Positions 31,844-42,428 of a stretch of 64,000 nt of DNA are shown piece by piece. Source of the stretch: Neofusicoccum parvum (lineage: Eukaryota; Ascomycota; Dothideomycetes; Botryosphaeriales; Botryosphaeriaceae); contig CP087222.1 of NCBI GenBank assembly GCA_020912385.1, positions 682,001 through 746,000 of the forward strand. The letters run 5' to 3'. Within the stretch, counting starts at the first letter, position 1. Every line of letters begins with the position of its first letter. The position numbers and the translations under genes were made by a program. The notes below the pieces were generated by a model that had not been told where the DNA came from, ran no database searches, and saw only the letters and a list, made by a program, of their open reading frames with translations.

Positions 31844-33964
31844 ATGACGCTCCGTCGCTCGTCGCGCGCTCCACCGCCTGCCCACAGCAACTCCTCCTCC
31901 TCCCTCTCCTCCCGCGACCGCACAACCAGGTCCAACAACAAGGCCTCCTCGCCGCACAAGTCTGTCTCTCCAGCCTCGCTGTCGTCCGATGACGGTGACG
32001 ACGCCGGTCGCACCCGTCATAGCGAGGATCCAACGACTCGACGCCGCACGCGCGCCCAAGACATCGAGGAGGAGGAAGCCGCCAAAATGGACGAGGAGCT
32101 TGACGAAGAAGTCGGCGACGACGAGGAAGAAACCACTCGTTGCATTTGCGGCTACCAGGAGTACCCGGGCCCGCCGTCAGACGATGAGGATCTGGCGGTC
32201 GGCTCGGATCTCCAGGCAGAGGACGTCGGCGGACTCTTCATCCAGTGCGATAAATGCAAAGTCTGGCAACACGGTGGCTGCGTGGGCATCATGGAGGAGA
32301 AGGCGGTGCCGGAGAACTACTTCTGCGAGGAGTGCCGAAAGGATTTGCACAACCTCTTGTCCAGTCCGAAAGGGTGCGTCAGATTTCCTTTCCTCCGCAG
32401 CGCAGCCATCATTCTGTCCCTAGAAGCCCTTCAGTCGATCAGCGACACTCGCCTCCAAGAAGGGCGTTACGAGCCTCCCTCCTGGTCGCACCCAGCTGAC
32501 GCCACCGGCGCCAATTCAACCCCCCAACACCAGAACTTGTCGCAAGCACTTGTCGACAACTGCTAATGAGGCTACAAACAGACAAAAGTATTCCCACTAT
32601 ATTCCGGTTGTCGGCAACAAGGTGTCTTCGAAACACTCCGCGCGAAAATCGTCGATTTCCAAGGAGGCCGAGTCCAGGAACTCGAAGGAGAAGGATAAGC
32701 CGTCACGGGCAAGTGTCGAGGCTTTCACAAAGCGTCGTTCGACCATGAACAGCCGGGCTGCTTACGACGAAGACGAAGTCCTTCGTAAAGTCCTGGAGGA
32801 GAGCAAGGGCGAAGGCGGCACAGCCGATTCGGAAAACGGCACAAGGAAAGGCAAGAGGGGCCGCGATGACAGCGAAGAGTGAGTGGATTCAATTGCCGCC
32901 GTGTCTGTGACTGTTCGGTCGCGTCGCGTTGAGATTGAGGATCGTCGCTAACGCGTGTCGCTGTACAGTGTCAAGCAGGGCATAAAACGGCAGAGGACTG
33001 CATCGGGCTCCTCCAGTTCCCCCGCTCCTTCAGACGGTCTCGACTCGGACGAGGATGGCCGCTCGAAGAGCAATTCGGCAAGCCAGAAGCAAAAGCCACG
33101 CGGTGCGGCAGCGAGGAGTCAACAAGAGCGGATTTTGAGAGAACAGAAAGAAAAGGAAAGGGAACGCGCGGAAGCTGCTGGTAAGCGGAAAGGGCGCGCT
33201 GAGAGAAGGCGTGCCGAAGGTATGAGCGTTGCCGGCAGCACGTTGCTAGTGGGCGAATTGCTGATCAACCCTGTGTAGACTTGGAGGCAGACGCAGCACG
33301 CGACGCAGCCCATGATGCAGAGCCGCAAGAAATCGAGCCACCAACGAACCAGACCCGCGAGACCCCGACCGCACCCGCTACCAACTCCAAGAAGCCCGGC
33401 AAGTCCGGCGGGTCGAAGCGTGGTGGCAACCGCATAGGACGCAATCAATACACGCGGGATCGAGACATAAACTCTGTCGATAAGACGCCGGCGTCGCCAG
33501 GTCGGAACGGGGCGCGCAATCACAAAGACAAGGACGAGGAAGGGTCGCCAGTCAACGGGATGGATACTGCGGCGAACGGCAGCGGCAGCGACGTGCCTGC
33601 CACCGGAAGAGGCGCTAAGAATGGAAAGAAGATGGGCGTATCGAAGCTAGACAAGATCAGCTGGAAAGACATGAACGGTACGGCGTCGCATATGCTAGAG
33701 TACATCTCGCGCGTGCAGGTGGAGATGGCAAGCGAGAAGACAACAACCACAGCTTCGGCTATGGCGGTTGTCAAGACACTTCAGGTGGTTAACGGCGGAA
33801 GCCCCGAGAAGACCACGACGGTGGATGGTGACAGCACGCTCGCAAAGGCGTCGGACGGAAAGGAAGAGAACTACGACGGGCTCAACAGCCTCGAGATGAT
33901 GGATGTGCTGACAAGGAACCTGGTGTTATGGCAGCAGAGTTTTGGAGAGCACAGGGACAAGTAA
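31844..33964 (+). CDS. PHD-finger protein, Cti6-like (Rpd3L histone deacetylase complex)
   Basis: Four exons (31844-32373, 32582-32878, 32969-33219, 33279-33964) give 587 residues. An acidic, low-complexity lead precedes a PHD finger with zinc ligands Cys100, Cys102, Cys135, Cys138, His143, Cys146, Cys161 and Cys164; an acidic insertion of about 30 residues separates the first two pairs. Downstream is a KYSHYIPVVGNK segment, then long charged regions (a Lys/Glu/Arg coiled coil near the RSQQERILREQKEKERERAE block), and a C-terminal helical part ending in WQQSFGEHRDK. This order matches Cti6, which links the Rpd3L deacetylase to chromatin in yeast by binding trimethylated H3K4. The role is inferred from that family. 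All introns are in phase. Confidence 0.82.
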
Positions 33965-35046
33965 TGCTTGGGTTGGGTTAATCGGAGGACTGGATTGGGC
34001 GTTCGGGAGCTTCTTTCCTTGGGAGACAGCCTGCTGGCCCCGGTTTGCCGGCAGGAATGGCGTTTGATGCCACGGCGACTTTGCTGCGTTATGCGAGCTG
34101 CCTCTCTGGGGCCATTCATTTTCTCGACATTTCTAATGCGGCGTTCTCGATAGCGGCGGCGTCCGGGATTCGGCGGGATTGGCAGCACAGGCGTTTTTGG
34201 AGCGAGACCAAGCCCGTCATGAGGCCCTGGCTTTGTAGCTACATGTGCAGCTGGATAGGCACCGTGTGCAGGTGCGGCTTAAAATCAACGGAAGGTTGCT
34301 CGATGCTCGCACTCGGCGCTTCGGCCCTTGGACCCTGGTCTGCGATCGGTCCCGGCACGCGACTGTGCGGTTTTGCTTTGATAAACACGGCTGCGCCTGT
34401 GCTCTGGCCAACACCACCGCGGCGCGAGCACGGGGAGAGGGGCATCTGAGGGAGGACCGGTCAAAGACGCGCCTGATGACGCACGTCGGGACATGCGAGA
34501 TTGACATCCGGTCAATTTATAAGACCGTTCCCCGATGCGGGTTAGCGCCTGTGACATGGGACCTCCCACGACTTGACCTCTTCCCCATGTCCGCGACGTA
34601 CCCGCGAGCCAGAGCAGTCGTTGTACAGCCGTCCAACTGCATCGAAGACGCCGAGTTGTGAGTGTGCCCGCGTTCTCCGCTTCCCCCCGCCCCGTCCCCG
34701 TCCCAGCAGCGGCCCAGGCAGGCGCAAAGGTAGCTGGGGCCAACGCATCATTCCCAGCTTGCCGAGAGATTTCGAGATACACCGCACACCACGGCGCCAG
34801 CACCCACACGTCGGCCCGCTCCCCATCGGCGCCCGCCTGTGCTGCCCGCGTGCATCTCGCCGCGCCTGCGCCTCTGCTCGACCGTGCGTGCTCCGCTGTG
34901 TGCGCGAGGGTGGCGGCCCAAGGGGAAGTGGCCAGCGAGAATCTTTCAGCTAACTGTGTGAGTCGCCGGCAGAGGAAGAAGCTTGCATCTCGCGCGCGCA
35001 TCGCTTGACCGCAACCAGAAGCACGCGGAAGGAGTCCGAGTCCGCC
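33965..35046. other. Intergenic region, promoter of the next gene
   Basis: 1.1 kb of GC-rich sequence without a convincing coding frame on either strand. Overlapping Arg/Pro-rich open frames on the minus strand (34285-35001) look like chance. Confidence 0.4.
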
Positions 35047-37229
35047 ATGGCAGCCGCTACCGATGCATATCGAGGATCCGGTTCGTTCTCTCCCACCAGC
35101 TTCCCAGCTTTCCTCTGCCCAACAGCGCCCTCGCCGCGCCCCACCACACTACCAATCACCACCTCCACCGCCTGCCAGAACAACGCCCGCCATGCCTCGT
35201 CCGGCCCTCCCAAGCGTCGCCATGTTCCTCGACCTCATACGCCTTGCGACGTATTCGCTAATGTGTATACTTTCCTGGGCAGGCTACGATTGGCGATCCA
35301 CCTCCATCCGCCATTCCTCCCCAGACACCGTCTCTCCGCTCTACCCAGACCGTCCTATCAGGCGTATGACGCTTCTCTCGCACCGCTCACCGTGATCTGC
35401 AGACGCTGACGTTCACCCGACAGCCCTCCCCAAACGCCGCCTGCGCGCTCGTTTGTCGCCCGAGCAGGCCGACTCCATCTCCTACCCCTCGCCGCCCGTG
35501 AGCTCGCCGCCTGTGTTCGACTTCCCCTACACACACCCGGACAAGGTTGCTAGCATCTCGACACGCCAGCAGCGCGGTGAGAAGGAGCACAAGTGCAGCT
35601 GCGGCGCGGACCACTCTGACCAAGAGAGTGAGGAAGACGACGACGAGCGGCTCGGTTGGTCTCAGCCTCGGCGCAAAATCTCTGGCAAGGGTCTTCTGAC
35701 ACTCGAAGCAGCGACGGGCGGCCTGGGCAACGGCGCGTCGAAACCTCTCCCGCCGGGCTCCACGTCGTCGGCCGACGGCTACGAGTCCTTCGAGAACACA
35801 AACAATAAGAAGAAGCGGAAGATACCAGTCTCGGGCAGCGCCGGCCACCACGGCAACCTGACGGCCGAGATGGCGAGCATGGGCATTTCGACGCACGGCG
35901 GCGATGGTGCCCACGATGGAGAGAATAACGTAGGGCAGTACTACGGCAGCGGCTCGTCGGCCATGCCCGCGCCAGGCTCGGGCACAGGGATCTCGGGAGC
36001 AGGCAGAGGACGGTATGGCAGATCAGCAGCAAGGTCCTCGAACGAGCGGCGACCGTTGGGAGCTTCCACATCCAGCCTCAACGCTTATGCTAACGGCGGC
36101 GCCGGCAGAGCACGAACAAACGGCGCTATGGCAAACGGCAAGGGTATGCTCTCACTTCCATCCGTGTGGCAGGCGCAAGATATCGGCTAACGGCGAAGCA
36201 GCGGCTAATTACGATCACGGCATCATTTCCACTGCCATTGCCAACGCCAACGCCGCCGGGCACTCTGCGCAACAGAACAAGGGGAAGGAGAACGTCAGCC
36301 TGCTGCAACAGGAGGCCGCGAAGAGCACGCCGCAGAAGACGCAGTTTACCTTCACCTGCGGATCGCCCAACCAGCCCGCCTGGCCGAGTCAGAACGGAGC
36401 CTACCCCAGCGCTGTCGATCCACGCGCACCTCCGCCCGCTCCCTCATCCGCAGGACCGCCCTCGGCGTCACGCATACCGCTTCCGACACAAGCCAATCGC
36501 TCAACGCACGGCACTCAGACAAGCCCTCAGATGAATGGGGTCCAGCAGCCAAATGCGGCGGGTCAACAGGCTCCGCCGCCGGCTCCCAATGCCCAGCAAG
36601 CTGCGCCGCCACAACAACCCAAGAAGCCTCGTCGCCGTCCTGAGAAGATATACGCTATGGCTGCTCGACGACGCCGTCTTCAGCAAGAGTACACGAACTA
36701 CCACCATCCTCCGTCGCGCGATGACATTTGGATCTGTGAATTTTGCGAGTACGAGGATATCTTCGGCGAACCGCCGCGCGCTCTGATTCGGCAGTACGAG
36801 ATCAAGGACCGCAAGGAGCAGAAGCGGATGGCGGAGAAGCGACGCTTGTTGGAAAAGGCGAAGATGAAGGGAAGGAAGGGAAAGAAGGCAGCGAAGAGCT
36901 CCAAGGCGGGAGCGGCGGCAAACAACCAGCACTCGCAGCAGCAGCAGGCATCTCAGCATGGCTACGATCACCAGGGTCATCCCGATGGGACCATCGATGG
37001 ACAAGATGAGTACTTCGAGGACGATTACGACGACGGCGTAGCTCCTCCTGATGTCGATGCTGATGTTGATGCTGGGTATGTACCCCCGCCGGCGCATTCC
37101 GAACCTCCTGATGATACCTTGATCTCCCAGGACCATGACCACGGCGCCAGTAGCGACGCGCTCGCCGACAGCGACAGCGGCGGCACCCATGGAGGCCCCG
37201 AACCCGTGGCGTTGGGCAAGAGCGTTTGA
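35047..37229 (+). CDS. Conserved-looking fungal protein of unknown function with CxxC motif
   Basis: Three exons (35047-35080, 35424-36143, 36202-37229) give 593 residues. Exon 1 is short and intron 1 is long (343 nt), so the N-terminus is the weakest part; it was chosen because it splices in phase into LPKRRLRARLSPEQADS. The first half is Ser/Gly-rich with a Cys pair (HKCSCG) and a basic KKKRKI stretch that could direct nuclear import. The second half contains a dense, ordered block: EKIYAMAARRRRLQQEY, then DDIWICEFCEYEDIFGEPP and a basic helix rich in Lys/Arg. CEFC may bind zinc. The C-terminus is acidic. No known domain is recognised; a nuclear or RNA-linked role is a guess. Confidence 0.75.
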
Positions 37230-38331
37230 CATCCGGACCTCCCACTTCGCTGCGTCTTTCTGTTGCTGCTTTTCTGCTTGTTGTTGAAAACATTTCCTTC
37301 TTTGAGAAACTGGAAAAGCGGAAAGCCTGATTGGTGAGAATCAGTTCTTCTCTGCGACCAAGTTTGCGGGTTCTGGTTTGCATTTTCTGGTGTTTTGCGG
37401 TTGATTTGAGCTTTCTTGACGAAACTTCTTCTCGGCAATCCCGAGGCTCAGGCTCAGGCCCGGAGTTGGCCTGGGCCCGATTTGGCTTTGAGGGATCAGG
37501 GACTCTTGCTAGACCCTTGTCACAGGACCCTCATCCCTCATTGTTTTCTACGGTTGGCATGGCATAGCATTCTTGGCTACGACAGATACGTTACGGATCG
37601 ACACGACGGAAAAGAAGCTTCGGATAGCTGATACCTTGGTCCGGTGGAGGAAGGAAGAAGGGAGGAAGGAGATTGACGGGTGGGAAGAGAAAGATGGAAG
37701 GACGAAGATACAACCCGTGGTATTGTGGCTGGTGCAAGCCCAGTTTTAGGAAGATTTTGTCGGCGGAGGACCCTCTTGGACTTCCTTCACTTCAAGCCAC
37801 CCCCATGGCGCAGGATTGGTCTGCGCCTACCCCATCACCCACATACCCCACTCATACATTTTAAAAAAGACAAAATCATTACAGAGACAACATCAATAAA
37901 CACTTAACCCATCAAGGGCACTGCCCTGTCATCAAGCTCAGGTCCTGTGGCTTTGTGAGCTCGATTCCTTCAGGGCAACTCATACATCTGGCATGGATTC
38001 TCGTTTGCATGTCTTACTATTTCCAACCTACCGTATTATTTGTTTTATCTCGTGTCTCGTTGAGGGTCTCTGGAGTTCGTCTCTTTGTCCGTCATGGTTT
38101 GCAAGTCTCGGTCATTCCTGCACAATGGTTGTCTCGGATTTCAACCGCAGAAAATCCCCCTTTGTCGGGGACGGTTGATATAGCCCGATCTAGTGTTTGG
38201 ACTTCGGTCTCACAGACGAGACCAGCTTCTCTCTCCTCTCACGGACGACATTCGTGCTCATGCATCTGATCAAACGCCTTCCTCTCCGTCACTCCCTTTC
38301 CCCTGCCCTGTGTTGAGCGTTTTCTACACCA
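37230..38331. other. Intergenic
   Basis: 1.1 kb between two plus-strand genes. It is AT-richer, with short frames only. The right part is a C/T-rich leader for the next open frame. Confidence 0.4.
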
Positions 38332-39525
38332 ATGCCTCCCCCAACACACACAATCGGAATCTTCCAATGCGGCCACAGCACCACGCACGACCTCCTCCTC
38401 CCAAGCTCTCCCCGCAACAGCAACAACAACAAGCAGCAGCACCGGCGCCAGAGGACGACGAAGAGGAAGAAGAGAGAGCACGCCAACATCTCCCACGCCC
38501 TCTCGGAGTTCCTGCTCGCCCGCGCACCGACGAGCTCGCCCGGCCGCGCCGACCCGACGTCGCACGTCGCCCCGGACGCGTCGGGCCCACGGCGTCGACC
38601 GGGGGCCGGGAGGGATGGGCACGATGCGCGCAGCTTCCGCGCGCGGGCGGCCGTCGAGGCGGACTTGGTCCCGCGTCCGCTTGCGGTGCGCGGTCGTGCT
38701 GGGGCGTCGAGGGGGAGGGATGCGCTGACGGGAGGCGTGGGTTCGATTGAGCGCGGGAGGGCCGGGGCGGTGGCACGGGCGGTGGGGGAGGCGGCGGCGG
38801 AGGAGGGGGTGACGGAGGAGGAAGAGACGATGGCGGCGGAAGAGGGCGGTCGGCCCGTCCTCGTGTACTTGAGGAGGACTTGTTCGCGTGACGGGTGTCG
38901 AGGTTTGTCTGTGGTGCGAGGAGGGCAGAGGGCGTATGACGATTACGACGCGGAAGATCTGAGGGACTTGTGGGAGAACTTGTTCGGGCTGGCCGGTAGG
39001 GCCAAGATCGAGGTCGTGGGGGCGAGGGATGCACCCGTCGAGCTGGAGGAAGAGAAGAGGAGGCACGACGACGGCGCTGCCGTGGGGCTGCCGTCCCATC
39101 CTGCCACGGCCCGGATGCCACTGACCCACCGTCGCAGGTCAGGGCCCCTCCACAGCAGCGTCCGCCCTCGCAGAGGCAGCAGCAGGGCCCAGCATGGTGC
39201 AGCGGCGTTGGAAGGCCTCTACGGGCAGCCGCAGGTCACCCGCGAGACGGAGGTGAGCTCGTCGTTTGAAGTGACGGCCGGACAGCATCACCTGCTGGGC
39301 CCATCGCGTCTGATCCAGGTGGTGCTGTCCGATGCCAAGCACATTGATGCGGAGAAAGCTGCGAGTCAGCTCTTAGCCGCGGTGATATGGCTGTCGCAGG
39401 CCGAGCTGCTAAGGGCTGCACGTGCGCCGAAGGGCTGGTTTGAGGCGTGCCTGCGGCGTGTAGCAGAGGAATTGGAAGGCGCGGAGGGCGCAGTGAGGGC
39501 ACTAGAAGAGCTGCAGCGCACGTAA
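38332..39525 (+). CDS. Hypothetical protein, 397 aa
   Basis: A single open frame with ATG 38332. The N-terminus TIGIFQCGHSTTHDLL has a Cys/His pair of the sort found in small fungal zinc-related orphans. The middle is Arg/Gly/Ala-rich and low in complexity. A patch LVYLRRTCSRDGCRGLSVVRGG and a more helical C-terminus (residues about 310-397) look protein-like. The DNA is very GC-rich, and long antisense frames overlap it (38239-39129 minus), so coding support is moderate. No known family recognised. An unspliced intron in the middle cannot be excluded. Confidence 0.45.
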   Translation: MPPPTHTIGIFQCGHSTTHDLLLPSSPRNSNNNKQQHRRQRTTKRKKREHANISHALSEFLLARAPTSSPGRADPTSHVAPDASGPRRRPGAGRDGHDARSFRARAAVEADLVPRPLAVRGRAGASRGRDALTGGVGSIERGRAGAVARAVGEAAAEEGVTEEEETMAAEEGGRPVLVYLRRTCSRDGCRGLSVVRGGQRAYDDYDAEDLRDLWENLFGLAGRAKIEVVGARDAPVELEEEKRRHDDGAAVGLPSHPATARMPLTHRRRSGPLHSSVRPRRGSSRAQHGAAALEGLYGQPQVTRETEVSSSFEVTAGQHHLLGPSRLIQVVLSDAKHIDAEKAASQLLAAVIWLSQAELLRAARAPKGWFEACLRRVAEELEGAEGAVRALEELQRT

Positions 39526-39639
39526 ACGGCAGGCACCCATGAGTCAAAGATGTCAAGTTCCTTCCTGACTTGGTTTGTGAAAGTGAAGTCTGCTGCTCTT
39601 TTCCCTATTGTCTTGATGCTTCTGTTGGCTTGGTGCGCC

Positions 39640-39647
39640 TATATAAA
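39640..39647 (+). promoter_or_regulatory. TATA box of the RNase H-like gene
   Basis: TATATAAA, 163 bp upstream of the ATG at 39810, followed by a C/A/T-rich leader free of ATG codons near the start. Fits a core promoter. Confidence 0.5.
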
Positions 39648-39809
39648 CCCCTCTCCCTCTGCACTCTTTTCAAAACTTTGCCATCATCACAGTCTTCACA
39701 TCCGGCAAACACGATCCAGATCTTCTCAGAAGATCCCACACAATCAACACATCCCACCACCACAACCATAACATCCCCACATACCCACATCACCTCAATA
39801 TCTCCGACC

Positions 39810-40674
39810 ATGGCCGCTCCCACAGATGGAAAGAAGTTCCTCGGAAAGGTCGTCATCCTGCCCATGGAAGACGCCCTCAAGCGCGCCCGCAGCGACAAGC
39901 CCGAGACAGGCCCGGGCCGCCTAGTCCTCTGGACGGACATGTCGATGTTTGACGGTCGTGTTGGCTTGGCAGCAGCCTACAAGCTGCACACCGACAGGTT
40001 CTGGCGCGAGCTCACGGAGTGCCTGGAGGCCACGATGAGAGAGCAGAGCGCGGAGCTGGGAGCCATCAGGCTGGGACTGGAGGGGGCCCAGAGCCTGAGG
40101 CGGCCTGAAGACAAGGAGGTCGTCCTCTGGTCCGACAGCAGGGACGCCCTCGCCGAGATCCGGGCCTGGGAGGCGCCTGAGGCCGCCCAAGACCAGGGAT
40201 CGGGTGAGGACGACGAGCTCCGCGAGCGCATCATCGAGATCGTCGGCCAGATACAGGCCGGCAAGCCGTGGGAGGAGGCCGATGTCAAGGTCACCCTTTG
40301 CTGGGTCAAGGCTCATGCCCAAAAGCGGTCCAGGGATGGCGACGGCATGAAGCCCATCATGGGCAACTGCTGGGCGGACTGGATGGCCGGCTATGCCATC
40401 AGCCAGAAGTATGCCAAGCAGAGAAGCCGTCACGACACTCAAGCCCTGCATATCTTGAGCTTGGTGGAGAAGCGGGAGGCCGTTGACAAGGCTGCGAGGG
40501 ATGCCGTCAAGGCCGCGAGGGAAGTCGAGGATGACGTGGATGGTAAGTCATGCAGCCCGTTTCCCCCAATTTCACAAGAACAGGATAACTGCAATCATAG
40601 CTATCCTTCAGGCCGAAGAGGACGCCATGAAGGCTGAGCAGGGTCAGTCCATGGCGGAAGGAGAGGATGCATGA
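39810..40674 (+). CDS. Stand-alone RNase H-like protein
   Basis: Two exons (39810-40542, 40601-40674) give 268 residues. The order of catalytic residues matches RNase H type 1: Asp43 (LVLWTDMS), Glu82 (SAELGAIRLGL), Asp109 (VVLWSDSRDAL), His169 (WVKAHA) and Asp190 (GNCWADWMAG). RNase H cleaves the RNA strand of RNA-DNA hybrids. The domain is flanked by a short lead of about 35 residues and a charged helical tail (residues 200-268). No reverse transcriptase or integrase flanks it and it has an intron, so it is not an intact retroelement; it may be a host gene or a domesticated piece. Nuclear or cytosolic location is open. Identification rests on motif order, not a search. Confidence 0.75.
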
Positions 40675-41183
40675 GCAGGGCGAATCATCATCACTCTCGA
40701 CGACACCAGTAACACTGGGACCAGCGACGAGACTTTAAGTTTTTTACGGTTGCAGCATCACCGGCAGATGCCCTTCTTTTGTCTTACACCAGCACCAGCA
40801 ACAGCACCAGCGAAGGATGATTCCGGAGTTTTACGGATGGGGTAGTGGACAGGAGTTGCTCTGCTTTTATTACATTCGTCTGCACCAATACGATAACTTT
40901 ATGGCACGGACTTTGATGTATCTTTCCAGCTGTGTACAAAAGGAACTGAGCTAACAGAAGAGGATCTATGAGAGAAAGATTGAAAAAAGAAATCAGAACA
41001 GCTGATAAGGTGACAGAAGATTGCGCTCGAATCTACAACACTGAAACAAACAGACCGACCCTACAGCCTCTTATTATCAACCAACGCGCAGGGAGTTGAA
41101 GTATCCATCCAGGTAGCTTTTGCATATGACTTGGTCCACGTTTGCATCCGTACGAATGCTTCAAATCCCTCTTTGAACAACGC
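40675..41183. other. Intergenic, convergent 3' ends
   Basis: AT-rich stretch between the stop of the RNase H-like gene (+) and that of the RTA1 gene (-). It includes a short CAGCACCAGCAACAGCACCAGC-like repeat near 40789-40812. No other feature. Confidence 0.45.
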
Positions 41184-42428
41184 TCAAGAGCCATGCGCAC
41201 TGCCCGACTGCCTGCTTCCCTGATCGTCCTCCGCCTTGTCCTGCTTGCTGTCCTTGGCCTCCTCCAGCGGGATCTCTGACTCGCCGGCACTCGGACTGGG
41301 TTCGATCTGCGCTTCGCCATCCTGTCCCTTCTTCGACGACGGCAGCAGAATGGCGGGATCCAGGACGTTGTAAACGGCGGTGGCCAGCACCATCATGGCG
41401 GCGTCCAGCGCGATGAAGTACTTCTCGTGCACGATCAGGTAGCCGCGCCAACCCTGCAGCAGCTCGATGGTCCTGTAGATGCTCCTGATGTAGATGGTCA
41501 CGACGCTGAAGACCATGGCGGGCAGGACGAGGGCGGCGCCCTGGGGCAGGGAGGTGCGGCCGCCCATGCGCCAGACGCGGCGCAGGAAGTCGACGAGGAA
41601 GAAGACGAAGACGGTCATGGCGGCCATCTGGAAGACGATGCCGGCGACCATGATGTTGGTGCCGTCCTTGGTCGAGGTGCCGTTCTTCTGCGCGATGGAG
41701 GCCAGCGCGCCGCCCACGGCCTGCACCACCAGCGACACGCCGTCGCACGTGCAGAAGACGACCAGGTACGTGACGGGCGACAGCGCCGACGACGCCCGCC
41801 CCACCAGCTTGATCAGCGTGCCCAGCACCACGTACGCCGCCGCCGAGAAGAACGTCGGCGCCATGATGAGCGTCGTGATCTGCATCAGGAAGGCCGAGTC
41901 GTTGTACGGGCACTGCGACGACCAGGTGCGGCCGCCCCAGCCGATGAGCTCCGCTGTTGGGGTGGAAAAAGGTTGCGTCAGCGAAGCATGCTTGGGGGGT
42001 GAGGAGGAGGAGGAGGAGGAGGAGGAGGAGGAGGAGGAGGAGGAGGAGGTGATGGTGGTTGTCAACAGATGTTGTTTTTTTGTTGGCAGTCTCAAGCTCT
42101 TCGCCTGCTTCTTTGGGACGGTGATCCGCCGCCCGAAGGCGATGGTGGGGTTGGTGGGATGGGAGAGTGCGGCGGACTTACTCAACGCTCCGGTCGCGCA
42201 CACGTAGCTCGTCCACTGCCGCTTGCGCACGCCCTGCACGATGTGGCCCGCCATGGAGATGCCGAAGAGCACGCAGAAGACGATGCCGGCCGACAGGTGC
42301 GGCACGTAGTCGTAGGACGTGGGCACGTTGGGCATCAGCGCCGTGCAGCCTTTTCGGTAGCCGTTCATCTCGTCGGCGGACGGCCTGCTGGTGGAAGCGG
42401 GCGTCGTTGTGGCGAGCGTCGCGGACAT
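41184..42428 (-). CDS. RTA1-like seven-helix membrane protein
   Basis: Two exons on the minus strand (42428-42182 and 41953-41184) give 338 residues. About seven hydrophobic helices alternate with short loops; the order HLSAGIVFCVLFGISMAGH, CPYNDSAFLMQITTLIMAP, YLVVFCTCDGVSLVVQAVGG, and a QGWRGYLIVHEKYFIALD segment is that of the RTA1 family, linked to lipid translocation, resistance to 7-aminocholesterol and other stresses. The C-terminus is a cytosolic Lys/Glu/Ser tail. The 228-nt intron is a multiple of three and stop-free, so the frame stays open if it is retained; a GAG repeat lies within it. Splicing is preferred because it joins helices cleanly and both ends are GT-AG. The next gene leftward is convergent. 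Confidence 0.85.
   Translation of the reverse strand: MSATLATTTPASTSRPSADEMNGYRKGCTALMPNVPTSYDYVPHLSAGIVFCVLFGISMAGHIVQGVRKRQWTSYVCATGALSKSAALSHPTNPTIAFGRRITVPKKQAKSLRLPTKKQHLLTTTITSSSSSSSSSSSSSSSSPPKHASLTQPFSTPTAELIGWGGRTWSSQCPYNDSAFLMQITTLIMAPTFFSAAAYVVLGTLIKLVGRASSALSPVTYLVVFCTCDGVSLVVQAVGGALASIAQKNGTSTKDGTNIMVAGIVFQMAAMTVFVFFLVDFLRRVWRMGGRTSLPQGAALVLPAMVFSVVTIYIRSIYRTIELLQGWRGYLIVHEKYFIALDAAMMVLATAVYNVLDPAILLPSSKKGQDGEAQIEPSPSAGESEIPLEEAKDSKQDKAEDDQGSRQSGSAHGS
42001..42049 (+). repeat. (GAG)16 trinucleotide repeat
   Basis: Sixteen perfect GAG units lie inside the intron of the RTA1 gene (sense strand reads CTC/TCC). If the intron were retained the protein would gain a polyserine run. Confidence 0.9.

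Noticed and set aside
35005..35409. Reading 35005-35409 as one continuous first exon of the CEFC-block gene
   Set aside because: The frame turns into Pro/Ser/Thr-rich filler and ends in a stop before the conserved part; splicing at 35080/35424 keeps phase and gives a better protein.
38239..39129. Minus-strand frames opposite the 397-aa hypothetical gene
   Set aside because: Translations are Pro/Arg/Ser runs, typical shadows of a GC-rich coding or noncoding strand; the plus frame looks more protein-like.
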